A stretch of 64,000 nt of DNA from Acidithiobacillus sp. AMEEHan (GTDB taxonomy: Bacteria; Pseudomonadota; Gammaproteobacteria; Acidithiobacillales; Acidithiobacillaceae): positions 2,478,001 to 2,542,000 of the forward strand of contig NZ_CP118747.1 in assembly GCF_030996345.1 (NCBI RefSeq), given 5' to 3'. The notes beneath the pieces are model-generated. The model did no database searches. It had not been told where the DNA came from and saw only the letters and a list, made by a program, of their open reading frames with translations. A program made the translations under genes and the position numbers. Numbering within the stretch: position 1 is the stretch's first letter; each line of letters begins with the position of its first letter. Shown piece by piece: positions 34,500-44,460 of the stretch.

Positions 34500-34955
34500 T
34501 TATCCAGCAAAAGAGTAGATCTCTGCCGCCAGAATCCCCAGCAGGATCAGGATCCCCAGGGTCAGGGCGCTCCGCAGAGGAAAGAACCAGCCCGGCCAGG
34601 AGATCCCGCGACGTTGCAAGCGATAATCGGCCAACCATTGGGCAATGAATCCCAACATGAGCAATAGCGTTGCCAACAGCGGCGACCACCACAAGGCGAA
34701 AAAACCCCAAAGCGCAGGGATGACGCTCCACAGCAGTAAAGGTCCAGCTTCATCGGCGCGCTGCGTTCGATCCAGGGCAAGGCCCCAATGGATGGCACCC
34801 AGAAAACTGAGGATGATGGCGGCGTAAATGTTTCCCAGGCTTACGGCAATGAGGCCATAACCGCGCACCGCAGCAATATCAGCGACAATGAGGGGGATCA
34901 ACCCCGTTCCACCAAGGATCTGGGCCAAGCGCATACTGCTTTTTTGCTCATTCAT
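34500..34955 (-). CDS. DUF3429 family membrane protein
   Basis: A 151-aa inner-membrane protein with about five hydrophobic helices: LGGTGLIPLIVADIAAV, YAAIILSFLGAIHWGLAL, LLLWSVIPALWGFFALWW, LATLLLMLGFIAQWLADY and LTLGILILLGILAAEIYSF. The SFLGAIHWGLAL and FIAQWLADYRL motifs fit DUF3429, of unknown function. The ATG at 34955 has GGAG 6 bases upstream and overlaps the recD stop by 8 bases, so it is probably the last gene of the recCBD transcript. Confidence 0.8.
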   Translation of the reverse strand: MNEQKSSMRLAQILGGTGLIPLIVADIAAVRGYGLIAVSLGNIYAAIILSFLGAIHWGLALDRTQRADEAGPLLLWSVIPALWGFFALWWSPLLATLLLMLGFIAQWLADYRLQRRGISWPGWFFPLRSALTLGILILLGILAAEIYSFAG

Positions 34956-36900
34956 ACCGTTCTCCACTAAACATCCGTTGCCTGCGACGCAGGGGATGAG
35001 CGACCATCTCGTGCAAAAGTTCCTGACCGCCAACCATGGCAAGGCTCAAGCGCGAACGCGCCCGCGTGACGGCGGTGTATAACAATTCCCGATGGAGAAA
35101 ATCCCGTTCTTCCATTGCCGCCAGGAAAGCGCAATGGCGATATTCGGAACCCTGGGATTTGTGTACCGTCAGGGCAAAAACCGTTTCCACGTCGCGCAGA
35201 CGCAAGGGCGAAAACCAGCGGATCTCCCCGCTTGCACCCGCAAAAGCGACGCGCATCTCCGTTCGACCATCCGCCAACCTGAGCGGCAAGGTGATGCCAA
35301 CCTCGCCATTCATCAATTGTAAAGCATACAGATTGCGGGTGACGATCACTGGCCGACCGGCGAACCACTCGGTGTTGGGTGGCACAACACCCTGGCGCTG
35401 CAGGAGCCGTGTAACTTGCCGATTCATTGCGTCTACCCCCCAGGGGCCATCGCGCCGCGCACAGAGCACCTGAAACTCGGAAAATGCCTGCAGGCATTGC
35501 CGCGCGAGTTCTTCGGGCGGCAAATGCCGGCGCAGGCCAGCCTGCATCTGGCGAAAAAAATGCAGGTAACCAGGCGCGTCCGTCTGGTCTTCGCCCCAAC
35601 CATGCAATAGAAGTGCATCGAGTTCCTGCGGGTTCGCGGGAACGAAGCAGCGAAGATCAGATTCTGGCTCGTCCAGCAAAGCGGCGATCCGCGTGTCCTG
35701 CCCACGGCGGATCTGTTCGGCGAGCCGGCCAATGCCACTGCTCGCCGAGAAGCGATAGCTGTGGCGCAGCAGGGCTACGGATTGCTCGCGGGCGCTACCC
35801 ACCGTCTCGGGAGCGGGCATGACATGGGCAGCGGTGGCGGCAATCCAGCGTCGTGTGTCCTCGTCATAGCGCGCCAATTCCGCATCGGCACAGAGCTCTG
35901 CGAGGACTGCCCCAGCTTCCACCGAAGCGAGCTGATCCTTGTCACCGAGCAGGATCAGACGGGAGGATGGCGTTAGGGCGTCGAGAATCCGGGCCATCAG
36001 CTCCTGGCTGAGCATGGACGCTTCATCGATGACCAGTAGATCAGCAGCGAGCATTTGCCCGCGATGATGGCGAGCTCGACCATCGGCGCGTAGACCTAGG
36101 AGACGATGCACGGTTTCCACCGTCCGCGGGATCTGGGCGATGACTTCCGGCCGCGCCAAATCCTGCGCTTGGCTGTCTAAGGATTCGGCCAGGCTTTGAC
36201 TGAGGCGCGCAGCGGCCTTGCCGGTCGGCGCTGCCAGACGGATACGCAACGGTCCCTGTGCTTGCGGCAGGGCGCCCTGCAGGGCGAGCCCCTGCAGCAG
36301 AAGCAAAAGGCGCAACACCGTGGTGGTCTTGCCGGTTCCCGGGCCACCACTGATGACCCCCAGCCGATGCCGCAACATCAGGGTACAGGCAATGCGCTGC
36401 CAGTCCGGCCGCAGCGAAGGCGCGGCGAACAATCGGTCAAGCTGGGCGGCAACCAAATCCGCTGCTGGCAGTGGCAGGGGCACGAGCCGGGCGCGCACTC
36501 CTTCGACGATTCGCTGTTCATCCTGCCAGAAGCGTCGCAAATAAAGTCTTCCCTCGCTCAGGACCAGAGGCGTCGTCCCCTCCCCTGCTGCCAACAAGGA
36601 CGGCCATTGGTGCAGCCAAGCCTTCCACTCGGCAAAGCGCGGCCACCACAGCTGAGAAAAAGGATTTTCTGGGATGGCTTCGGCCAGCAGATCCAGATAT
36701 ACCTGTCCCTGCGCGGCTTCCTTACTGCACAGCGCGGCGGCGAGCAGCACCTCACTCGGCGCCGCAGGCTCCAGGCTACGCAGGAATAGGGCGAATTGCG
36801 CATCCCACGGGCGCAGGCATGCCTGCTCGACGGCTTCGCAAAGCAAGCGGCGGAGCGCATCTTGCCCACCACTCCGGCAGTCCAGCGCTGGGATTTTCAT
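34948..36900 (-). CDS. recD: Exodeoxyribonuclease V alpha subunit RecD
   Basis: 5'-3' helicase subunit of RecBCD; 650 aa. Walker A is VISGGPGTGKTTTVLRLLLL and Walker B is LLVIDEASMLSQELMARILD. ILLGDKDQLASVEAGAVLAE and the C-terminal superfamily-1 motif FALTVHKSQGSEYRHCAFL are diagnostic. The ATG at 36900 (MKIPALDCRS) overlaps the TGA of the corrected recB frame (ATGA). In the raw sequence the recB frame runs straight into this one, giving an apparent 1842-codon fusion that I judge false. Confidence 0.93.
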   Translation of the reverse strand: MKIPALDCRSGGQDALRRLLCEAVEQACLRPWDAQFALFLRSLEPAAPSEVLLAAALCSKEAAQGQVYLDLLAEAIPENPFSQLWWPRFAEWKAWLHQWPSLLAAGEGTTPLVLSEGRLYLRRFWQDEQRIVEGVRARLVPLPLPAADLVAAQLDRLFAAPSLRPDWQRIACTLMLRHRLGVISGGPGTGKTTTVLRLLLLLQGLALQGALPQAQGPLRIRLAAPTGKAAARLSQSLAESLDSQAQDLARPEVIAQIPRTVETVHRLLGLRADGRARHHRGQMLAADLLVIDEASMLSQELMARILDALTPSSRLILLGDKDQLASVEAGAVLAELCADAELARYDEDTRRWIAATAAHVMPAPETVGSAREQSVALLRHSYRFSASSGIGRLAEQIRRGQDTRIAALLDEPESDLRCFVPANPQELDALLLHGWGEDQTDAPGYLHFFRQMQAGLRRHLPPEELARQCLQAFSEFQVLCARRDGPWGVDAMNRQVTRLLQRQGVVPPNTEWFAGRPVIVTRNLYALQLMNGEVGITLPLRLADGRTEMRVAFAGASGEIRWFSPLRLRDVETVFALTVHKSQGSEYRHCAFLAAMEERDFLHRELLYTAVTRARSRLSLAMVGGQELLHEMVAHPLRRRQRMFSGERYE

Positions 36901-39900
36901 GTTCTGACCTCGGGCGCCGCGAAAAGCGGCGCAAAAGCAGGATAAAATTCTGCCTCCGGCCGCAGCAAGATACTGGCACTCCCCCCTCTGCCACACCGCG
37001 CAGAAACAATGCCAAGGCCCCCGCCGGTTCCCCCCCCATCCCCGGCTGCGCAGCAGACGCTGCAAGGCGACCAGATAGAGTCCCAGCTGCAGATCGTAAC
37101 GTTGCGCGAGCAGGGCATCGCTCAGCGCCAGCGGAGTATAGGCGGCAGGCCCCAGACCCAGCACATTGGATTTGTAATCAATAAGGTAAAATCGATCCTT
37201 CCAGAAAAACACGAGATCGATGAAGCCCTTGAACATTCCCCCGAGCCGACGGGGATCCAGAGCGGGACGCGGCAGGTCGGGAAGGAGGAAGGCGTTGACG
37301 ATGCGATCGATCTGGCCGCTATCGATGTTCTGCACTGGCAGCCAGAACTCCATCTCCGCCTGATACTCCTGCAGATCCTGCAAACGGACCGTTTCCCCTT
37401 CTGCCAGGGTGAGCGGCAGGGCGAGGATTCGCAACAGCCAGTCCTGTAGCGCGGACGCATGCTGTGCCCAAGATTGACCGTGGCTACGACGCAGGATCTC
37501 CTCCCGCAGAATGTGCGGATTTCGGGAAATGGCGGCAAAGCCCTGCTCCGCCATCCAGCGCAGGAGATCATGCAGGAGAATGCCCGTCGCCGCTCCAGGC
37601 GGGAACAGCAGGTGCGTAGCCGGCTCTACCGATCCATCCGTCTGCTCCTCTTCCCATAACTCGGCAAACCGTTCCACGGGATGATGATGGCCACGCTGTA
37701 AGGCCGAATAGCTGGCAATCCACCAGTCGTTTTCCTGCACTCTGGCAATGCGCGGGCGCCATTCGGGCGCCGGCGCGATCTGCGGCGGCAGGATGCTGGG
37801 GGGATCCGGCAGAGCGATCGGGGTCGTGCCGATCTGCGGAACGTGGGCGAAGAGATCCTGCACCAGTTCCGCAGAGCCCTTCCCCTCTTCGGCTGCTGCC
37901 AGAAGTAGTTGCGCCAGGGCCGATTGTTGTGCATCCGCGCAACTGCCAACCCCCACCCAGACGGCAAATTGGGCACGCGTCAGGGCCACATAGAGTTTGC
38001 GAATATCCTCCTGCAGGCGTTCCCGCTCGGCACGTTCCTGCTCTGCAGCATCGGCTGGCCGCAATGCCCGCTTCCCCCGCTCTTCGGTGATCTGCAAGCG
38101 TTTGCCGGAATCGGTCCGGGCGTTCAGCATGAATGGTAAAAACACGACGGGATATTGCAGCCCCTTGGACTTATGGATGGTGATCACCCGCACCAGAGCG
38201 GCATCGCTTTCCAGCCGCAGCAGGGTCTCTTCATCGCGGCCTGCCGAGCTCTGCCGCTGCTCCGCCAAAAAACGAAGCACGGCGTGTTCGCCCTGCAATT
38301 CTTGCGCGGCATGCTGCAAGAGCTCGGCAAGGTGCAGGAAATTGGTCAAGCGCCGCTCCCCTCCCGGCACCCCGCCATGCAACAGCCGCGCGGGCAAGGA
38401 AAAGTCCTGGGAAAGCCGCAGCAGCATGGGGAGCACACCGCGCTCCCGCCAGATCTCGGCGTAGCGCCGAAATTGCAGCAGGCGCTCCTCGCGCAGCCGA
38501 TCATCGTGGCGCAAGGCGGCAAGCTCCGACCAAGCGAGACCGAGTAGCGAGGTAGCCAGGGCGGTCCCCACCGCCTGCTCATCGTCGTAAGCCAGGCAAG
38601 CCGTGAGCAAGCGTTCGAGATCCGCGGCTTCCGGGCTGTCGTAGACCGATTGCTGCTCCGAGAGGTAGACACTGGCTATCCCACGGTGACGCAAAGCTGC
38701 GCGCAGCTTGTCCGCCTCCGCGCGCTCATTGACGAGCACGGCAAGATCGGCGGGCTGCAGCGTCCGTTGGCCCGAAGCTGAACGAAACCCCGCCCGACCG
38801 CTGCGGGCGGCCAAGAGCAGGGCGACAATCCGCTCGGCACAGGCAGCGGCCATGCAGTCGGTGTATTCGCCCTTGTTCCCTGCCACATCCTCCGCTAGAA
38901 CAGCAAATTGCAGAGCGGGAAGCTCTTCTCCCGCGAGAAAAAACTCTTCCTGCAGCCCCGCTGCGTCTACGGGCAGGTAGGGGACAGGATTCTCCTCTCC
39001 CTGCCGCAGGCCAAAGACGCCTTGCGGGCACCGCGCTTCCAGGGTAACGAAAAAGGCGTTCAAGGCCGCCACCAGCTGCTCGCTGGAGCGATAATTACGG
39101 CCGAGTCGATAGATTTCCGTGCCGCAGTCCCGCTGGGCGCGCAGATAGGTGTGCAGATCTCCACCGCGAAAGCGGTAGATGGACTGTTTGGGATCGCCAA
39201 TGAGCAACAGCCCGCCTTCTGCCTGCCCGCTCCGGTAAATGGTATCCAGAATGGCATACTGGTAGGGATCGGTATCCTGAAACTCGTCCACCAGGGCCCA
39301 GGGATATTGCTCAGCCAGGCGGGTAGCCAGAACTCTGCCAGCATCCCCCTGCAAGGCATTGCGTAACTGCCGCAGAATCCCCTGAAAGTCGATTTCGCCG
39401 CGCTCTTCGCGTAATTGCTGTTTCCGCTCATCGATCCACGCCAAGGCGTGGGTGAGAAGCGCCGCCCGGGCTTCTTCGCGCTGCTCTTGCAACGTATGGA
39501 GATAGGTGTGCAGCTCCTCGATCAGCAACAGCGCTGGATGGGTAAGCTGCCCGCCGCCACGCTGGGCTTCCTGCATCCCCGCCAGACTCAGGCGATGCCA
39601 AGCCGAATCCGTCAGCGAGGGTTCGTCGAGATCCTGCTGTGCCGTCCACGCCCGCAGACCGGCCATCCATTTGCGAAAATGCCCGGCATTCAGCTTCCTT
39701 CCATCAACCTGCTTGGTGCTGCACAACTCGTCCAGCCAATGCTCGAGAGAATCCAGCTGCTCCGCCAAACCCATGCGCAGACGGGCCAATTCGGTCGTGG
39801 CGCTTGCCCACAAGCGGTGCAGCAGGACTGCGGGTGCCTCCCCGAGGGAAAAACCTTCGCTCCTGTCGAGATACTCGCGCAACACGCCCAGGAACGCTTC

Positions 39901-40476
39901 GGGATCGAGAAGGTCCTTCCCCCAACGCCGCAACTCCTTCATCTCTGGGTATGGCAGAGGATGCAGGAAAAGACGCAGATAATCCTGCAGCAAGTCCACC
40001 GCTCTCGTCCGTTCGTCAGTCAGCACCTGCAAGGCAAAATCGTTGCCGCTGGCAAAGGCATACTCTTGCAGGACCCGTTGGGCCCAGGCATGGATGGTAA
40101 AAATGGCGGCCTGGTCCATCCCTTCCGCCGCACCATCGAGAAGACGGGCCAGTCTTGGCCAGGCTTCTGGCGGATAGCCATTGCGCAACTGCCGCAGGAA
40201 TTCATCGTCGTTATCGTTCTGGCCGGCAAAGAATCCTGCCGCCTCGTGCAGGCGGCGGCGAATACGAGCGCGTAATTCGAGGGTGGCGGCGTTGGTGAAG
40301 GTCATCACCAGAATCTCTTCCGGCAGGAAGGGTCGCGCACAATCATGCCCAAGCACCAGGCGCAGGTAGAGGGCGGCAATGGTGTAGGTCTTGCCGGTTC
40401 CGGCACTGGCCTCGATCAGGCGTCGTCCAGCGCGCAGAGGAAAGCGCAGAGGGTCGAGAAGATCGCTGTCAGTCAC
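36897..40476 (-). CDS. recB: Exodeoxyribonuclease V beta subunit RecB, two frameshifts near the 3' end
   Basis: 3'-5' helicase and nuclease subunit of RecBCD. Walker A is LIEASAGTGKTYTIAALYLR near residue 20, and VMTFTNAATLELRARIRRRL follows. QLALVDEFQDTDP-like sequence (WALVDEFQDTDPYQYAILDT) and ITIHKSKGLQYPVVFLPF are the helicase motifs. The nuclease domain has FYLIDYKSNVLGLG and YDLQLGLYLVALQRLL. After that the frame breaks in the C run 37030-37037 (G8) and again at 36981-36986 (G6). One added G at each gives GGEPAGALALFLRGVAEGG and a C-terminus ending LFAAPEVRT, total 1193 aa, as expected for RecB, with its stop overlapping recD. The ATG at 40476 overlaps recC. Confidence 0.92.
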
Positions 40477-43400
40477 GCCTTGCCGTCCCCCTGTTTGCGC
40501 AGCCGAACGCCATTCTCCGCAGCGTCCTGCAAAGGGCGAAGAAAACGCCGGCGCAGGTCTGTCAGCTCCTCGGCGTCGTCGGTCAGCAGCATCTGCACTT
40601 GCGGCCAGACCCGTCGCAACTCTTCGTCCTGTTGCACGAGATCAGCGTGTAGCCTGCGGACGGAGCGGAGATCGATCTGCCCCGTGGCATCGTCCTTATC
40701 ACCTGCAGTCAGCAGCGGCAGTAGCATGGGCACCGGCCGCCGCCGCGCCTCCAACGCGAGCTCGGCAAGCTCTGCGAGATGAGCGCGTGCCCAGGCGGGG
40801 TCCACGGGCGCGAGAAGGAAATCGCCAGCATCCATGCCCAGGAGATGGGTGCTGACGATCCGGTCTGCAGCATGCAATGCGAGATGTTCGATCCAGTATG
40901 GCCAGATCTTCGCCCATTCGATGTTTTTGCCACTACCCAGCTTGCTGGCAGACCAGCGGAGCAGGGCATGGTCACCATCGGCACTGCGGCGCAGACCATC
41001 GATCTCTCCCACCAGCTCCGTATCGGCGTACTGCAGAGACAGGCCCTGCAGTGGCAGCTCTTCAGCATAGCGTTCGGCAAGGGCGAGATAGCGCTGCAGC
41101 GGCCGTTCCAGGGCGCATGCCAGTTCTTCGCCGAGCAAGCGGCCAACCGCCCCGGGAGGCAGGTCGCCACGCCGCCACTGGCGCGCCGACTCGCGCCGCA
41201 GGACCGCCGCAGCGCCAGCGGCGTCTACTGTCTCCTGCTGCAGCGCCTGAATGAACTCCCTGCGGATTTGCCATTGCTGCAGGGTATCCAGGGCGAAGGG
41301 TTCAGAGTCTTCGGCGATTTCTGCATCGCTTTCGCGCAGGCGGACGCCCAGCCCCTGCTGCAAGAAATAACGCGCTGGCCTTTTTCCCAGTTCCTGCAGG
41401 TCGCGCAGGGTCAGAGATCGCGGCTCCACAAGCGGCAGAAGCTTTTCCGACGCCGGCACGGAGTCTTGCTCCCACCATTCCCGCGCAAAGGTGAAGTGCG
41501 AGGCATTTTCGCCGAGATATTGCTGACTGAAAGCCTGCAGGGGATAACTGGTCGTCAGTGCGGCCAGCAAGCCACCACCGCGCAGCTCCTCGCTTCCCTG
41601 GCGGGCAGACCAGATTCGCGCCAGATGGTCACGCAATTGTGCCACCAGAACGGAAGGCGGCTCCTCGCTGTCGTCGCGCGGGCTGCGCCCAGACCAGAAG
41701 ATCTGCAGCGCGTCGCGCGCGGACAGCAGGGCTTCGAGAAAGAGATAGCGATCATCCTCCCGCCGCGAACGGTCGCCCGGGCGATAGTCACTGCGCAACA
41801 GATCAAATTCCGACGGTATTTGCCGCCGCGGGTAATCCTTCTCGTTCATGCCCAGCAGATAGATCCGTCGGAAAGGGATGGCGCGCATGGGCATCAGGGT
41901 GGCAAAGGTGAGACCCCCGGAAAAGAATGCTGAAGCCCGCGTTGCCTTGACATCGATGGCAGCACGCCAGGCCTCACCGAGGATTTCGAGGGAGAGCGGC
42001 ACAGCCAGACCCGCTGCCGCGCATTCTTCGACCCATGCCTGCAGGGCACCTTGCGCCAGCAACAATTCTTGCTCTTCCTCGCCTTGCGCCAGGAAAAAAT
42101 CGGCCAGTAGTTCCTCCAGTTTGCCCTGCCATTCTTCTGGAGTGGCCGGCGTCTGCAAGCGGGTCTGCCAATAAGAAATGCGTGCCAACAACTCGATGAA
42201 AGGAGCCAGCCGCGCTGCTGAATCCACCGGCAGATAGCTGGGTTCCCAATCGCCGCAGGCCTCGCCATGACCGACGGCATAACCGAGCAAGAGACGTTGC
42301 AGCGCAAAAAACCAGGTGTGTGCTACCTGTCCTTTGCCACCCAGACCCAGATTTTGCCGCTGGTTATCATCCAAGCCCCAGCGAGCACCCGCCCTCTGCA
42401 ACCAGGAGCGCAGCAGAAGAACATCCTCGGCGTCCATGCCAAAGCGCCGCCGCAAGGCGGAAACCTCAAGCAGATCCCAAAGCATGCTGGCCGGCAATCG
42501 CGACTGCGGCAACCCGAGCAGCAGGTCCAAGGCGTGGAGAAGCGAGTTTTGCCGTACGACTGGCGCATCGACGATACGATAGGGCAAATGCCGCGGGTCC
42601 GACCCAGAATAGCGGCCAAAGACTGCGTCGATGCGCGCCGCATAGCCATCCAGTGCTGGCAGCATCACCAGGATGTCACGTGGGCGCAGGCTGGCGTCCA
42701 GGCGCAGCGATTCGAGAATCTGATCCTGCAGGACCTCGAGTTCCCGCAAGGGACCATGCGCCACATGAAAACGCAGGGAATCGTCGCAAGCGAGATCGAT
42801 AGGCGGCCACAGGCTGCGGCTTTCGGATGCCGGGCGCAGGAAAAGAATGTCATCCTGCAATTGCTGCAGCAGGGTGCGCGTCTCGCCAGACCGGAACAGT
42901 TCGATACGTTCGTCCGTCACTTGCAAGCGCAGCGCGCTGGCGGTCGCTTCGAGGGCGGCGAGATAGTCTCTGCCCGTCTTGCCCCAGGCAGCCAACAGCG
43001 GATGCCCATGTTCGATCACCGCGCCGGAGTCGTCTCCTGGGCGCGACCGCTTGCGGCCGCGCGCCTCCCGGCGCAGCAGATCGTGCCCGGTGACGATATC
43101 GCCCCAATAATAGGCGCACGGATCGAGCACCAGGATCAGTACCGGCAGATGCTCTGCCAGCGCCGCCAGGGCAAAGAGGGTTTGCTGCGGCAAGGAGGAG
43201 ATGCCAAAGACGACGAGACGCTGCGGCAGCTCCGGCCATGGTCCTGGTCCCGCCAAGCGACGCACGAATCGTTGATGAATTTTGCCGCGCGATTCCCCGG
43301 CGGTCGCGCTCGTCTGCAGATCGGCGAGCAGAGCACGCCAGAGATGGGCTTGCCAGCGTTGCTGGGCAGGAAGTGGGCGCTGCGCACCGTCGAGAGCGGG

Positions 43401-43877
43401 CAAACTGTCGCGGCCCTCCTCCCAGGCCGCCAGCCAGTCGGCGCGATACACCTGATACTGATCGTACAGATCTGCCACCCGTTCGGCCAGATGAAACCGC
43501 CTTCGCCCCCCAGGATCCCTCTGCAAATAGCGACGTAACGGCGCATAGACCGGGTCAGGCAGATCTTCCAGCAGGCGAAAAAGTCGCCAACGCAATTGCT
43601 CCTTGTCGAACGGCGAGGTATCAGGAATCGCCTCACGCCCCAACACGGCGCGATAGGCGCGCCAAAGAAACTGCGCAGGCAGGAGGAAATCCAGACCTGC
43701 GGCAATCCCCTCGGCGGCAAAGCCCAGTTTCAGCCACTCCGCCACCCCATTGCTTTGCACCAGGATCGTTTCACGACGAAGCGGCGGCAGCGGATGCCGG
43801 CTACACCATTGCACCAGCAGGTCACGCAGATCTTCGGCGCGCTGGCTATGGACAAGGGTGAGCTGGGACCCTGCCAT
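40473..43877 (-). CDS. recC: Exodeoxyribonuclease V gamma subunit RecC
   Basis: RecC recognises the Chi sequence and holds RecB and RecD together; 1134 aa. The N-terminus LTLVHSQRAEDLRDLLVQW and ILVQSNGVAEWLKLGFAAE match the family. Further family blocks are VFGISSLPQQTLFALAALAE, DILVMLPALDGYAARIDAVF, LPYRIVDAP and FRRIYLLGMNEKDYPRR. Helicase-like motifs are degenerate, as is normal for RecC. It starts 4 bases after pgsA and its stop overlaps recB (ATGA). The order recC-recB-recD without ptrA differs from E. coli. Confidence 0.94.
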   Translation of the reverse strand: MAGSQLTLVHSQRAEDLRDLLVQWCSRHPLPPLRRETILVQSNGVAEWLKLGFAAEGIAAGLDFLLPAQFLWRAYRAVLGREAIPDTSPFDKEQLRWRLFRLLEDLPDPVYAPLRRYLQRDPGGRRRFHLAERVADLYDQYQVYRADWLAAWEEGRDSLPALDGAQRPLPAQQRWQAHLWRALLADLQTSATAGESRGKIHQRFVRRLAGPGPWPELPQRLVVFGISSLPQQTLFALAALAEHLPVLILVLDPCAYYWGDIVTGHDLLRREARGRKRSRPGDDSGAVIEHGHPLLAAWGKTGRDYLAALEATASALRLQVTDERIELFRSGETRTLLQQLQDDILFLRPASESRSLWPPIDLACDDSLRFHVAHGPLRELEVLQDQILESLRLDASLRPRDILVMLPALDGYAARIDAVFGRYSGSDPRHLPYRIVDAPVVRQNSLLHALDLLLGLPQSRLPASMLWDLLEVSALRRRFGMDAEDVLLLRSWLQRAGARWGLDDNQRQNLGLGGKGQVAHTWFFALQRLLLGYAVGHGEACGDWEPSYLPVDSAARLAPFIELLARISYWQTRLQTPATPEEWQGKLEELLADFFLAQGEEEQELLLAQGALQAWVEECAAAGLAVPLSLEILGEAWRAAIDVKATRASAFFSGGLTFATLMPMRAIPFRRIYLLGMNEKDYPRRQIPSEFDLLRSDYRPGDRSRREDDRYLFLEALLSARDALQIFWSGRSPRDDSEEPPSVLVAQLRDHLARIWSARQGSEELRGGGLLAALTTSYPLQAFSQQYLGENASHFTFAREWWEQDSVPASEKLLPLVEPRSLTLRDLQELGKRPARYFLQQGLGVRLRESDAEIAEDSEPFALDTLQQWQIRREFIQALQQETVDAAGAAAVLRRESARQWRRGDLPPGAVGRLLGEELACALERPLQRYLALAERYAEELPLQGLSLQYADTELVGEIDGLRRSADGDHALLRWSASKLGSGKNIEWAKIWPYWIEHLALHAADRIVSTHLLGMDAGDFLLAPVDPAWARAHLAELAELALEARRRPVPMLLPLLTAGDKDDATGQIDLRSVRRLHADLVQQDEELRRVWPQVQMLLTDDAEELTDLRRRFLRPLQDAAENGVRLRKQGDGKA

Positions 43878-43881
43878 GCTG

Positions 43882-44460
43882 CTAGTCAGCGACCCGTCTG
43901 CCCATCAGGCTCGGCCAGGCGGCACGTAGATACTCGATCATGCTCCACAGGGTCATCGCCGCCGCAACCAGAAGCAGGGCAATGCCAATGTCACGCGCGG
44001 CCATTCCCCAAGCCACCGGCCCGGCATACAACAGGAAAACGATGGCAAGCATTTGCAGGGTGGCCTTGATCTTCCCCAGCCAGGACACGGAAACCTTCTT
44101 GCGCTCACCCAGCTCAGCCATCCACTCGCGCAGCGCCGAGATGGTGATCTCCCGGCCGACAATGATGCTGGTGAGGATACCCGCAAGGACCGCCGGCATT
44201 TCGCCGCTGGCACAAATCAGGACCAGGGCGGTGGCGACCATGAGTTTGTCGGCCACCGGATCGAGGAAGGTGCCAAAGGGTGAAACGCCGTTATAGCGAC
44301 GCGCGAGGTAGCCATCCGCCCAGTCGGTGAGAGCGGCAAAAGCGAAGATGGCGGTCGCCCCGTAGCTGCGCTCCGCACCACCCAGAAAAAACAGCAGGAC
44401 GAAGACCGGGATGAGCAGAACCCGCAACATGGTCAAAAAATTGGGCAAACGCGCCATCAT
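43882..44460 (-). CDS. pgsA: CDP-diacylglycerol-glycerol-3-phosphate 3-phosphatidyltransferase
   Basis: Membrane enzyme that makes phosphatidylglycerol phosphate, the committed step to PG and cardiolipin; 192 aa. The CDP-alcohol phosphotransferase motif D-x2-DG-x2-AR-x8-G-x3-D-x3-D is complete, from DWADGYLARRYNGVSPFG to TFLDPVADK (about residues 46-72). Several membrane helices surround it. The ATG overlaps the uvrC stop (ATGA). uvrC-pgsA adjacency is common in gamma-proteobacteria. Confidence 0.96.
   Translation of the reverse strand: MMARLPNFLTMLRVLLIPVFVLLFFLGGAERSYGATAIFAFAALTDWADGYLARRYNGVSPFGTFLDPVADKLMVATALVLICASGEMPAVLAGILTSIIVGREITISALREWMAELGERKKVSVSWLGKIKATLQMLAIVFLLYAGPVAWGMAARDIGIALLLVAAAMTLWSMIEYLRAAWPSLMGRRVAD

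Noticed and set aside
34948-40476. A single 1842-residue RecB-RecD fusion protein
   Set aside because: The junction is non-homologous, while two one-base corrections give normal separate genes with an ATGA overlap.
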